From: Flavobacterium sasangense DSM 21067
GTDB taxonomy: Bacteria > Bacteroidota > Bacteroidia > Flavobacteriales > Flavobacteriaceae
Direction: 5' to 3'
Assembly: GCF_000686885.1 (NCBI RefSeq)
Contig: NZ_JMLU01000009.1
Coordinates: 47,015 to 111,014 of the forward strand
DNA length: 64,000 nucleotides
Positions 53,623-61,675 of the stretch are shown piece by piece; the stretch's first letter is position 1; every line of letters begins with the position of its first letter. The position numbers and the translations under genes were made by a program. Under the pieces are notes generated by a model. The model saw nothing but the letters and a program-made list of their open reading frames with translations, was not told where the DNA came from and did not search any database.

Positions 53623-55050
53623 TTAGTTTAACTTCTGTACTTTTTTAAATAAGTCTACAACTTCTTCTTCAGTATTGCCTAGACTACCACTTCCTATTAT
53701 AATGGTTGGGTTTTTAGGCATTATTACTTGAACTTCACTTTCAATCATTTCTAAAATAGGCTGAACAATTATCATATCTTCGTAGAACCGAGTTTTCATT
53801 TCATCTATGCTTTTGAAACTCCCGTAAGTGAATTGGCAAAGGTCTTTTTTTAATTGAAGTAGTTGTTCATCACCTTCAAATGTTGAGTAGTCATTATTTA
53901 ATACTTTTTGTCCAATTTCCAATGCATAACTTAAATGCTGTTCAATAGTTTGATACTTCCCAATTAAGGATTCTTGCCTATCCTTCTCAAATATCTGCAT
54001 TGCAAATGCTCCCAATTCATCGTTGCTATGTTGTAAAGCGAATTTATTGAATAGGTAAGGTTTCATTATAGATTTGGTAAACGGTGAAATTTCAGGTATT
54101 CCAGAAATAAAAAGCAAAATGTACTTATCTATAAATTCTCCCAAATAATCAATAAATCGCTTGCTAAATTCAGACCGTATTTTTGCTATTTCAAAAACAA
54201 ATTCTTTATCACGTAGTATTTTTTTATAAAACTCAATGTCATAACCATAAATATCGAAAAGACCAAAATACATTCTTTTTTCAATTGGCACATCTTGTAA
54301 CTTTAAGCGTAATTTTTCTAAGTCTTCATCATTTTTAAAACCTGTAAATTCGTTTAATACTTTTCTAAGCATGTCTTCACTAGCTACTTTTTCAACCTCG
54401 AAAAAAATTGAAATTATTTCTTTGCTATTTTTCAATTTTTGATCCAACTCAACAGCTGTTAATGGCTCGACTTTAATTTTTTTCAATATATCTAAAAGTT
54501 GCTCTTCTACTTCTTCGTACTTTTTAAATTTTATAGTTTCGTTTTCTTTAATTACTTCGTTCGTCCATGATGCTAAATCTTCATCTGCTGTAACTTCTTT
54601 ATTAAATTCAGTTAGAAGTTTAGTTGCTGGGTTGTTAAATCCCTTTAATGCTGTAAAATAATATGTAAAATTTTGTGCCTCATTAATCAATTCATCATCT
54701 TGTAATGCATGTAAAATAAATTTAATTATTTCTCTAGCTAAGCTTGGACGTGTTATCAAACTTTCAAATCTCTTACATTGTACTACTCCGACATTCTTAC
54801 CTGCGTATTGAAGCAATATGTCACGACCTTTATCAGCAGTTCCATTCATTAGACGACATGTATCAATTTGGTCATTGTATATGCCATTTGCAATGTCTTT
54901 CTTAAATGTAAAAAACGTCAACAATTCAAACTCTCTTGAGGATAAATATTCGATTGGGTATTGACGCCCAGAAAAAGCTGTAAGCCTATGAGATTCCTCT
55001 ATAGTTTTAACCTCTTTATTTATATCCTGATCCGAAACAAAATCTATCAT
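53623..55050 (-). CDS. Mrr-like PD-(D/E)xK domain protein, candidate defence effector
   Basis: 475 residues, soluble. The N-terminal 100 residues read as a restriction-endonuclease fold: YLSSREFELLTFFTF with Glu40/Glu42, Asp77 in ADKGRDILLQYAGK and Gln91-x-Lys93 in VGVVQCKRF, the E...D...QxK order of Mrr-type nucleases. The remaining 375 residues are long charged helices without a recognised domain and end in VIMPKNPTIIIGSGSLG. Mrr-like domains at an N-terminus are common as DNA-cutting effectors of anti-phage proteins. It is the last gene of a TIR/DUF2971/nuclease operon, 58 bp after the DUF2971 gene. Nuclease activity is an inference from motif spacing. Confidence 0.82.
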   Translation of the reverse strand: MIDFVSDQDINKEVKTIEESHRLTAFSGRQYPIEYLSSREFELLTFFTFKKDIANGIYNDQIDTCRLMNGTADKGRDILLQYAGKNVGVVQCKRFESLITRPSLAREIIKFILHALQDDELINEAQNFTYYFTALKGFNNPATKLLTEFNKEVTADEDLASWTNEVIKENETIKFKKYEEVEEQLLDILKKIKVEPLTAVELDQKLKNSKEIISIFFEVEKVASEDMLRKVLNEFTGFKNDEDLEKLRLKLQDVPIEKRMYFGLFDIYGYDIEFYKKILRDKEFVFEIAKIRSEFSKRFIDYLGEFIDKYILLFISGIPEISPFTKSIMKPYLFNKFALQHSNDELGAFAMQIFEKDRQESLIGKYQTIEQHLSYALEIGQKVLNNDYSTFEGDEQLLQLKKDLCQFTYGSFKSIDEMKTRFYEDMIIVQPILEMIESEVQVIMPKNPTIIIGSGSLGNTEEEVVDLFKKVQKLN

Positions 55051-55108
55051 GTGTAATTATTTTGACTTCAAATTTACAAATAAAAAGTCCAATACTTTAG
55101 CTCGACTT

Positions 55109-56125
55109 TTATATTCTGTAAGGAACTTCAGAAGGAATTATTTCAACATCTGAATAACCATTTTTTGATAGGAAGTCTTTAATAGATTGTTTATTTAATT
55201 CAGAGTCTAAAGATGGACCAATAATGATATGACTAATAGGAATTTTTTTTACCCTATATTTTTTATTTTTTTCTAATAATTCCAAACTTGCTTTATCATC
55301 TTTTGCTCTCTCTTTTTCAAAAGCATAGTCTGTTTTTAAAACTTTATAAGGTACTAAAAGATTGTTTTTACCTACTCTGTAAGAAATAGACTCTAATGAA
55401 GTACTAAATTGTTTATCTGTTGACATTTCGAATCTAAATTCTTTTTCTTCTTCAAAAGAACTATGTTTGAAAAGACCAATATATTTATCTAATAATTCAT
55501 TTATTTCTTGGGCAATTTCTTTAAAAACATCTTCATCACTTTTTAATCCTAATATTAAATCAAAATGTTCAAAATAGTATTCAGTAATTGTTTCTATTAA
55601 ATTATTTACCAATTCTAATTGATTGTTTGAACCATATTCAATATAAAATCCACTAGCAATATTTTCAAAACCTTCAATAAGTTTTTTTCTATCTAATCCT
55701 ATTGCAATTCCTTTTCCATCATTTGCATATGCTCTCCATTGACTTAACAAATCTCCCTCAAGCGAAAAACAAGTGGCAAAATGGTTTGATATGTTTTTTT
55801 CTTTTAACTCCGTTAAAACGGCAGATACAATATTAAATGAAGTATCATTTTTAGGATCATTAGCTATTTTTTCAAACTCTTTTTTAAAGAGATCTAACCC
55901 ATAATAATATTCTTTTTTGTCATTTAAATAGGCTGAATTACTACAAAAAAAAGATTGATTTTCAACAATTGCTTTTAGACTATGTAAATCCGTGTAATGA
56001 TATAATGTTTTACTATTTTTTTTGGATTTAAATGAAGGGAAGTTTTCAAGTATTGAAGATATTTTCTTTTCTAAAGGAATTTTTAATGCCTCTAAAACGG
56101 TTCTTCTATTGTTTAACTCAACCAT
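55109..56125 (-). CDS. DUF2971 family protein
   Basis: 338 residues, soluble. Family pattern is clear: LYHYTDLHSLKAIVENQSFF, SAYLNDKKEYYYGLDLF, HFATCFSLEGDLLSQWRAYA and GKGIAIGLDR. DUF2971 proteins are widespread in bacteria, frequent in defence islands and of unknown biochemical function; the conserved Tyr, Asn-Asp, Trp-Arg residues resemble an ADP-ribosyl-type pocket, which I mention as speculation. Its ATG is 2 bp after the TIR gene stop, so the two are translated from one message. Confidence 0.86.
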   Translation of the reverse strand: MVELNNRRTVLEALKIPLEKKISSILENFPSFKSKKNSKTLYHYTDLHSLKAIVENQSFFCSNSAYLNDKKEYYYGLDLFKKEFEKIANDPKNDTSFNIVSAVLTELKEKNISNHFATCFSLEGDLLSQWRAYANDGKGIAIGLDRKKLIEGFENIASGFYIEYGSNNQLELVNNLIETITEYYFEHFDLILGLKSDEDVFKEIAQEINELLDKYIGLFKHSSFEEEKEFRFEMSTDKQFSTSLESISYRVGKNNLLVPYKVLKTDYAFEKERAKDDKASLELLEKNKKYRVKKIPISHIIIGPSLDSELNKQSIKDFLSKNGYSDVEIIPSEVPYRI

Positions 56126-56127
56126 TA

Positions 56128-56634
56128 CTACTTCTTTTTATCACTGGTTAATGCACCCAATAGAAGTAATGCAGCACCAACACCTAAAAGTATCTCTAAT
56201 CCACTTGCTCCTTCTTTCTCTTTTACGTTCCTTACAGGCTTGATTTTCTCAAACAAATCTTTCTTGAATTGCTCAATACTATTTAAATTATAATCATCAA
56301 TAAACATTTCAATAGGTTTGTTGTTTGGAAAGTCTATGTTTTTCCCAAAATGTTTAGAATAGATTACAATTATGTTGCTATCTTTTTTTGATTTAAAAGC
56401 ATATTCTATCTCATCTTTTACTGTTTCGGAAAGTTGAGATGTTGAAAAAATTACAAACCAATTTGCTGAGTCAATATTTAATTTAGTTTGTTGGCTAATT
56501 TTTGAAAAATAATTATTTCGTTCAGGTAAGTATATAAAATATCCATTTTGCTTGCCTTTTCTAAATAGGTCTAGTGCAATATTTTTTTCATTATCCGAAT
56601 TCGGATTATAAGTGATAAAAACGCTCTCTTGCAT
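56128..56634 (-). CDS. TIR-like domain protein with C-terminal membrane anchor
   Basis: 168 residues. A flavodoxin-like TIR pattern: strand 1 SVFITYNPNSDNE, then a strand at about 32-36 (YFIYL), helix with KISQQTKLNIDSANWFVIFS, and S69-x5-E75 in STSQLSETVKDEIEYAF, where E75 falls at the place of the NADase glutamate of TIR domains. A hydrophobic helix follows at about 146-162 (LEILLGVGAALLLLGAL) and a KKK tail, so it should be a tail-anchored membrane protein with the TIR in the cytosol. First gene of the operon. The TIR call is by eye, and a related TIR-like (DUF1863-type) fold is possible. Confidence 0.75.
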   Translation of the reverse strand: MQESVFITYNPNSDNEKNIALDLFRKGKQNGYFIYLPERNNYFSKISQQTKLNIDSANWFVIFSTSQLSETVKDEIEYAFKSKKDSNIIVIYSKHFGKNIDFPNNKPIEMFIDDYNLNSIEQFKKDLFEKIKPVRNVKEKEGASGLEILLGVGAALLLLGALTSDKKK

Positions 56635-56681
56635 TGTTATTTTATATTTTTACAAAAATACTAAATCTTAATACATTTTTG

Positions 56682-57104
56682 TTATTTATTAACATATCTA
56701 TATAAAATAACTCTTCGCATATCGTTGATTAGGTTAATGTTTTCGTGAAATTGTTTTTCTTTTTGCTCTAAAAGTTTGAGAGCTGCAACGTGTTTAATGT
56801 GAGCTTCGTGTTCTTCCATCATAATTTTAGATTTTATAAAAAACTCCTTTTTGAAATCGTTAAGACGTAAAAATGGAATTACAGAACCAACTAAATATTG
56901 ATGCCAAAAATTAGTTTTCCATAAACTATAAGCAACAAAATAAAGGTTTTCACAATCCTGTTCTAAATCAAAAATGACTACAAAACTGTTCGTAAATGGC
57001 TCTTTTTGTGGTTTTCCGCTGTTCATCCCTTTGTTAAGTAGGAATAAATGGGGTTTCGAGTAAATCGTACCTTTCTTGTGAGTTTTGATGATAAAATTCT
57101 GCAT
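56682..57104 (-). CDS. DUF6943-like protein of mobile DNA
   Basis: 140 residues. FIIKTHKKGTIYSKPHLFLL, NKGMNSGKPQKEPFTNSFVV and FLRLNDFKKEF match a small conserved family (DUF6943 as I recall it) found on Bacteroidota conjugative and mobilisable elements. Function unknown. Its presence indicates that this part of the island was delivered by such an element. It is divergent from the hairpin-tiled non-coding stretch to its right. Confidence 0.75.
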   Translation of the reverse strand: MQNFIIKTHKKGTIYSKPHLFLLNKGMNSGKPQKEPFTNSFVVIFDLEQDCENLYFVAYSLWKTNFWHQYLVGSVIPFLRLNDFKKEFFIKSKIMMEEHEAHIKHVAALKLLEQKEKQFHENINLINDMRRVILYRYVNK

Positions 57105-57280
57105 ACTTTCGGCTTTAAAAATTGATTATATTTTCAATTTTTCGCAGATTTTCTCTTGAAATGCAGGTGTGCCTCGCTAGGCTCCGCCCATTAAAATTTT
57201 TCAAAAGAAAAAAAAGAAAAAAAGAAAGCCGTCCGTTTAAGTGGAAGGTTTCAGAAAAAAAGTTTTTTAAAAAAAATACT

Positions 57281-57317
57281 ACCCGATACATCATCGGAAA
57301 TCGGGTTTTGTTTTTAG
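57281..57317. terminator. Terminator-like hairpin
   Basis: ACCCGAT (57281-57287) pairs with ATCGGGT (57300-57306), with inner GAT/ATC complementarity, T tract to the right and an A-rich run to the left, so it could work on either strand. The sequence between 57105 and 57280 has no credible gene and is unusually Lys-coding/A-rich. Confidence 0.55.
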
Positions 57318-57522
57318 TCTAAAATATCTTGCGAAATGTTATGGGTGGAGATTTTTTTTAAAACCCGTAGGGCTTGAACTTTTTTTTCTGAATACCTGGA
57401 ACTTACCTTTGCTTCCTTTTTTTATTTATTTTTTTTGAAATTTCCTGTCAAATCAAACGTTCTTTTTTAATCGGATTTTAGCTGAAGGAATGAGAGTTGA
57501 TTTGAAAGATAGACGTCTTCGG

Positions 57523-57608
57523 AAAGGGTATCAAATTCTTTGGATGGATGAAAAACAAATCAAACAATAAAAACGCTTTTTATCCGGCCAAAGAATTTGA
57601 TACTCTTT
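57523..57608. repeat. Hairpin element 1 with shared termini
   Basis: 21-nt arms 57523-57543 and 57588-57608, 44-nt loop. It begins AAAGGGTATCA and ends TGATACTCTTT. All positions pair, one as G527-T604 (coordinates 57527/57604). The same termini, with the same wobble, occur in the element at 57748-57942. Confidence 0.8.
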
Positions 57609-57747
57609 TGTGGATTTGATTTTTGAGGATGCCTAAACGTGCTTTGAAATGAGTTTTTTCAATTTAATCGGAATGCTGTTCTGAAAATGGAAAGCATTTT
57701 CAAAAAACAATGCATTATACTACCGAGTGCGATGTGGCAGTAGCGCG

Positions 57748-57942
57748 AGTAAGGGTATCATTTTTTATTTGCTTATTGGGGTGTTTCTGATTGCTTTAGT
57801 GGAAAAGCTGATGCCTGAAATTTAGTTGGCAGTCGCAGTGTTCAGTATACAGCAGATTATCTTAAAAAACGGTATGGCATCAGCTTTTTCGCTGGAGCAA
57901 TTACTGCTTATTTTCTGGCAAATAAAAAATGATACTCTTACT
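57748..57942. repeat. Hairpin element 2 with shared termini
   Basis: 25-nt arms 57748-57772 and 57918-57942 with one G-T pair (57754/57936), a middle helix ATTGCT/AGCAAT (57790-57795 with 57896-57901) and an inner 15-bp helix (57801-57815 with 57876-57890). The termini AAGGGTATCA/TGATACTCTT match element 1, while the interiors differ. Confidence 0.8.
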
Positions 57943-58404
57943 GGAGTTTTGGTTTTGTGGGTAATAAAATGGCTTTTACCATAGGCAAATTAACTGTGAT
58001 TAAAAGCCTTTTTATTACTTACAAAAGCAATGAAAACACTTCCTATTTAACCACAAAGCTGATAAAAACAGTTAACGTGTACGTTCTTAAAAGCAATTAT
58101 AACCGTGTAGTTTCCGATGAAATGGTGAACGTTGTTAAAGACAGTGGCGAAGGACGGTTTTTTTCTATGCAGGCTGGTGCGAGGAAGCATAGAAAAAAGT
58201 TGTCCTGGAGCCACTGGCAAGCGCGTTGGGTGAGCGGCTTTTTTACATAATGTTATTATAGTGCATCCGTGATTTTGATTAGTAGCAGGATAGTTCTTTA
58301 TGCATTATAATGCCACATTATGTAACTAAGCTTTGGGAAAAGTTTTTGTTGCCTTGCACTTTTTTCTTTCGGAGTGATACATTTCTGGCATACAAAAACT
58401 TTTT

Positions 58405-58609
58405 GGAGCGTTGGGATGGAGTGGCAACTGAAAACCTAAAACGTCAATTTACCACTAAACGAAAAGTGCATTCTCGTCATTTAAAATTGAAATTAGCGAA
58501 ATGAAGCAAACGCCAGCATTGATGCTATGAATACTTGGACTAGGAGCGATTTTTGTGCAGCTGAATGAGATAATTTAATTTTGTTTTTCTACCCACCTTT
58601 TCTACCCAC
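58405..58609. other. Gap next to the AlbA_2 gene, no gene seen
   Basis: Contains AAAAGTGCA near 58461-58470, complementary to TGCACTTTT at 58355-58364, so alternative long-range pairing with the hairpin locus is possible. No terminator or coding frame is convincing. Confidence 0.4.
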
Positions 58610-59989
58610 TTATGGTAAAATAGGAATGATTTTCCAATAACCTCCTTTGTCACTTCCTTCTCTACTAAGTAATCCTAAATCTTTAAGAACATCTATGTTA
58701 TTATCTATAGCAGAAGCACTTATACCTACAACTTGTTCTAATTCTTTTTTAGTTACTTTATGATTATTGTGAACTTCTCTTAGAATTTTAACTCTATTAT
58801 CAGTTAGTTTTACTACCCACTTTTCTACCCACTTTTCAAAATCGAAAGGTCTTCTAAGTGTAACTGTAAACATTCCATCAATATTAAATTCAGGAGGAGT
58901 TAGTCCTTCATCATTCATTACATCTCTGATACGAGTTATTCCTGAACCTATTTGTTCTACTAATCGCATTCTTTCAAATAAACCAAAGATTAAAGGGTTT
59001 CGACTGGCACTTCTTTTCCCAAATTCACTTCTTGGTACTGCACTTACTAAACCACCTGGATTTGATATTTCTACTCGATCATCAAATACTTCGATAGTTA
59101 TTCTTGCTCCTTTATCGTAGTAATCGCGATGAGCTAATGAATTTATAATTGTTTCTTTGAATGCTGTTTCTGGTATTTCCCATAATTCTTTTCTTGGTTT
59201 ACCGCCTTCTCCTTCAATATCATATCTTACATCTAGTTTTGACTTTAACCAAATCATACTTTTTTGATATTGTTGGTATAATGTTCCTGTCATTACTTTA
59301 TCATCAACAATATATCTTTTATCTATACCGTCAAATGCTACACAACGAATTACTGCTTTTTCAAAAAACTTTTCTGGATTACTCCCAAAGAATAAAACGG
59401 TACCGTTTTTTAATTGGCCATCATTGGTTACTAACTTTAGATTGGTAAATAATTGTTCGTCTGAAGTTGCATTGACTAAACCTGCTTCAAACCGAAATGT
59501 ATTGATGTTTTCTTTTGCAATATCATCTTCTATGTTGGCTTCTTTACAAATGGCATCATCAAAATAAATTTTGTCGGCTTGTTGGAAAAAGTCTCTCATT
59601 TCTTCAACCGTTGTGAGTTTCTGCGAATTTGGACCTTGACGCACATATATTGCACCTGATAACACATAAGGTTTATTTTGACCTGAAGGAACTTCAATTA
59701 CTGCTATATCTTTACCATCTACCTCAACAATATTAAAATCACATTTCAGCACTGGAGATATTTCGTTGATTGAATTTTGTATTGCTGAACGTTTAGCATT
59801 ATCAATTGTTATTCCTTTGATAGTATTGGTATCATCAACGCCAATTAATACAACACCACCAGAAGCATTGGCAAATGCACATACTTCTTCTGTGATTTCT
59901 TTTATTTTACTTGGAATACTGACTTTGAATTCGGCATTGTAACCTTCTCCAGAAGCTATTATTGATTTTATTTCGGTTGAATTGAGCAT
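58610..59989 (-). CDS. AlbA_2 (Schlafen-like) / GHKL-type ATP-binding protein
   Basis: 459 residues. N-terminal AlbA_2 domain (about 12-125: GEGYNAEFKVSIPSKIKEIT, CAFANASGGVVLIGVDD, GAIYVRQGPNSQKLT), a middle linker, a HATPase_c_4-like segment (NSLAHRDYYDKGARITIEVF, RNPLIFGLFERMRLVEQIGS, GITRIRDVMNDEGL) and a C-terminal winged helix (about 395-450, VTKKELEQVVGISASAIDNN). Such proteins are usually called transcriptional regulators or ATP-dependent helicase-like proteins. They are frequent in accessory islands, and the AlbA_2 domain is shared with Schlafen nucleases. The gap of 38 bp to the gene upstream suggests it may be the last gene of the operon starting at 63713. Confidence 0.88.
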   Translation of the reverse strand: MLNSTEIKSIIASGEGYNAEFKVSIPSKIKEITEEVCAFANASGGVVLIGVDDTNTIKGITIDNAKRSAIQNSINEISPVLKCDFNIVEVDGKDIAVIEVPSGQNKPYVLSGAIYVRQGPNSQKLTTVEEMRDFFQQADKIYFDDAICKEANIEDDIAKENINTFRFEAGLVNATSDEQLFTNLKLVTNDGQLKNGTVLFFGSNPEKFFEKAVIRCVAFDGIDKRYIVDDKVMTGTLYQQYQKSMIWLKSKLDVRYDIEGEGGKPRKELWEIPETAFKETIINSLAHRDYYDKGARITIEVFDDRVEISNPGGLVSAVPRSEFGKRSASRNPLIFGLFERMRLVEQIGSGITRIRDVMNDEGLTPPEFNIDGMFTVTLRRPFDFEKWVEKWVVKLTDNRVKILREVHNNHKVTKKELEQVVGISASAIDNNIDVLKDLGLLSREGSDKGGYWKIIPILP

Positions 59990-60027
59990 TTTATTTTATT
60001 AATTCTTTTCAAATGTATTACAAAAAA

Positions 60028-60729
60028 TCATTTTCTTAAAGACTTATACTTTCTAGTAATTATTTCGTAAAGTTTTTTTAGTAGTTCATCTTTATTGATA
60101 AAGTTTATTTGAGATAAAAGATTGTAATTTGAAACTATAGTAAGTTTCATTAATTGATTAATATTCTTTTTGTTCCAAAAATATAACTTACCATTTATTC
60201 TGTAAATAAATCCCTCGAAAGTTGTAATTCCATTTTTATATTTCACAACACTGAAAACATTGCAATTGATGTTTTTGATTTCATCAGGATGTAAAAATTC
60301 CATTTCAGTTATCATACTGTCAAGCTTAAATTTTTTATTTGACTTCAACATTCTTCCTTTTCGTTCCGTATTATATACTTCTTGTGAAAAATTAACATTT
60401 TCTAGTTGTAACAACCAACAGTTATTCTTTTTAAGTTTCCCAAGGTTAATTTTGTTTTTTACAACAAATTCCTTTAGTAGATATTCTTGAACTATAGCAT
60501 TTTTTCGTAAAAAACGAAAAAATTTAAAAGAAGACATTTCAAAAAATGGCTCATAAGGATTAATATTATCAATATCCTTAACATTATCATCTTTTTTGTG
60601 AAAGTCAAACGCTTTTTTATGGGCTACATACATCAAAGTATAGTGAATACCATTTTCACCAAAGCTGAATGTATATTTTTCTCGGTTATCGTTAGGTTGA
60701 GTATAAAAGAAGAAGTTAGGTAATTCCAA
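60028..60729 (-). CDS. Unknown protein, fourth gene of NA37-led operon
   Basis: 233 residues, soluble, Lys/Asn/Phe-rich. No recognised motif. The N-terminal part (FFFYTQPNDNREKYTFSFGE, HYTLMYVAHKKAFDFHKK) looks beta-rich and the C-terminal part (INKDELLKKLYEIITRKYKS) helical. It starts 18 bp after the preceding gene stop. Strong A/T bias as in the rest of this operon, consistent with horizontal acquisition. Its role can only be guessed from the neighbours. Confidence 0.75.
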   Translation of the reverse strand: MELPNFFFYTQPNDNREKYTFSFGENGIHYTLMYVAHKKAFDFHKKDDNVKDIDNINPYEPFFEMSSFKFFRFLRKNAIVQEYLLKEFVVKNKINLGKLKKNNCWLLQLENVNFSQEVYNTERKGRMLKSNKKFKLDSMITEMEFLHPDEIKNINCNVFSVVKYKNGITTFEGFIYRINGKLYFWNKKNINQLMKLTIVSNYNLLSQINFINKDELLKKLYEIITRKYKSLRK

Positions 60730-60747
60730 AATAGTAATGCTTTCAAA

Positions 60748-61671
60748 TTAATTTAAATCTTCATCATCAAAATAAAAACTAACATCCTCATTTCCTAAAC
60801 AATCTAAAAATTCAACTCTTTCCTCTAAATTTTCTGTTTCTTCATATAAAACATCAAGCTCACCATCAAGATTTAAAGCTGTTAATCTATTGAGAATACA
60901 TTTTATATAAAAATTACCATCATAATTATCAAAATCAAGAGGTTTGATTTCTTTCAAGAATTCTTTTAAAAGTAAATTATCATCATTTATCAATTTTATT
61001 AATACTTCTTTTTGAATACGATTTTCAAATTCAAAATCAAACTGTTCCATTATGAAAATCTTGTAAGCTTTTGAGAGATATCTAATTTCATAAACAAATA
61101 TTCCTAATCTATGGGCTTCTTCTCTAAGTATACCATATTGTTCCGTTACAATTGATTTGACTGTTTCTCCGATGAATTTCTTTATTTGAACTTGATTTTT
61201 AGTAACATTGAGAAATTCATTTTTTATTTCAATGTTTAAGTATTTATTAATGAATTCAATTAATATTTGTTTCTCTTTGTCATATCGTTGAGGTTCTTTA
61301 TTTGTGAAACGATCATAACGCATTTCATTATAAAAATTTCCAAGTATCTGAATTAGTTTTCCTTTAGGTTTTGATTTTTTTAAAGTATATTTTTTTTGAA
61401 TTCGTTGAATTAAACCTTGATGATTATGATTTCTAATACTTTCAAAGAAAGCTTCTTGGTTTATATCATCAGTATGTTCAATTAAGATAACATTGATTTT
61501 TAATAATCTTTCAATTCCAACTGATAAATTATAAAGAAACTCAAATATTTCTTCCTCGTGATAAAAAGTTTCCATCTTATCAAAAATTGAAAGTGAATTA
61601 TAGATGAAGTTTCCTGATACTTGTAGTTCTGTACCAAGGTTAAAGTTCTTCCAAAAAGTTGATGCATCCAT
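60748..61671 (-). CDS. Possible HEPN-type helical protein
   Basis: 307 residues from the ATG at 61671, 4 bp after the previous stop; a longer start at 61710 overlaps that gene and adds a Lys-rich leader, so it is less likely. All-helical. The segment FEFLYNLSVGIERLLKINVI, followed by ILIEHTDDINQEAFFESIRNH and later NFYNEMRYDRF, resembles the core of HEPN ribonuclease/nucleotidyl-modifier domains found in toxin and phage-defence systems, but the classic R-x4-6-H is not clearly placed, so the assignment is tentative. The C-terminal third is acidic (ETENLEERVEFLDC, FYFDDEDLN). Confidence 0.75.
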   Translation of the reverse strand: MDASTFWKNFNLGTELQVSGNFIYNSLSIFDKMETFYHEEEIFEFLYNLSVGIERLLKINVILIEHTDDINQEAFFESIRNHNHQGLIQRIQKKYTLKKSKPKGKLIQILGNFYNEMRYDRFTNKEPQRYDKEKQILIEFINKYLNIEIKNEFLNVTKNQVQIKKFIGETVKSIVTEQYGILREEAHRLGIFVYEIRYLSKAYKIFIMEQFDFEFENRIQKEVLIKLINDDNLLLKEFLKEIKPLDFDNYDGNFYIKCILNRLTALNLDGELDVLYEETENLEERVEFLDCLGNEDVSFYFDDEDLN

Positions 61672-61675
61672 ACAG

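Larger units (their letters stand above)
57523..58404 (+). ncRNA. Hairpin-tiled locus, candidate large structured RNA
   Basis: About 880 nt between the DUF6943 and AlbA_2 genes without a convincing coding frame, covered by consecutive stem-loops: 57523-57543/57588-57608 (21 bp); 57683-57689/57695-57701 (7 bp); 57748-57772/57918-57942 (25 bp) with nested 57801-57815/57876-57890 (15 bp); 57961-57978/58001-58018 (17 of 18 bp); 58072-58086/58127-58138; 58152-58170/58187-58205 (19 bp) inside 58142-58148/58210-58216; 58255-58266/58300-58311 (12 bp) inside 58245-58251/58317-58323; 58337-58353/58387-58404 (17 bp, one bulge). The wobble positions I checked in the long stems are G-T on the + strand, which pair in a + transcript and would be A-C mismatches in a minus one. 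That favours a + strand RNA, or a folding + DNA strand. No known RNA family is claimed. Confidence 0.5.

Noticed and set aside
57122..57322. 66-residue Lys-rich frame right of the DUF6943 gene
   Set aside because: Composition (KKRKKRKKES runs) and lack of a start context suggest chance; it also crosses the terminator-like hairpin.
57957..58250. 97-residue + strand frame
   Set aside because: It spans three of the hairpins, including both arms of the 18-bp and 19-bp stems. The sequence is better explained by secondary structure than by protein coding, and the translation has no domain-like pattern.
57523..58404. Integron attC array or retron
   Set aside because: No integrase or reverse transcriptase gene is nearby, and the arms lack the GTTRRRY/RYYYAAC core of attC sites. 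A single unit repeated between gene cassettes is not seen.
58310..58504. 64-residue + strand frame
   Set aside because: It lies over the hairpin at 58337-58404 and shows no conserved or signal-like pattern.
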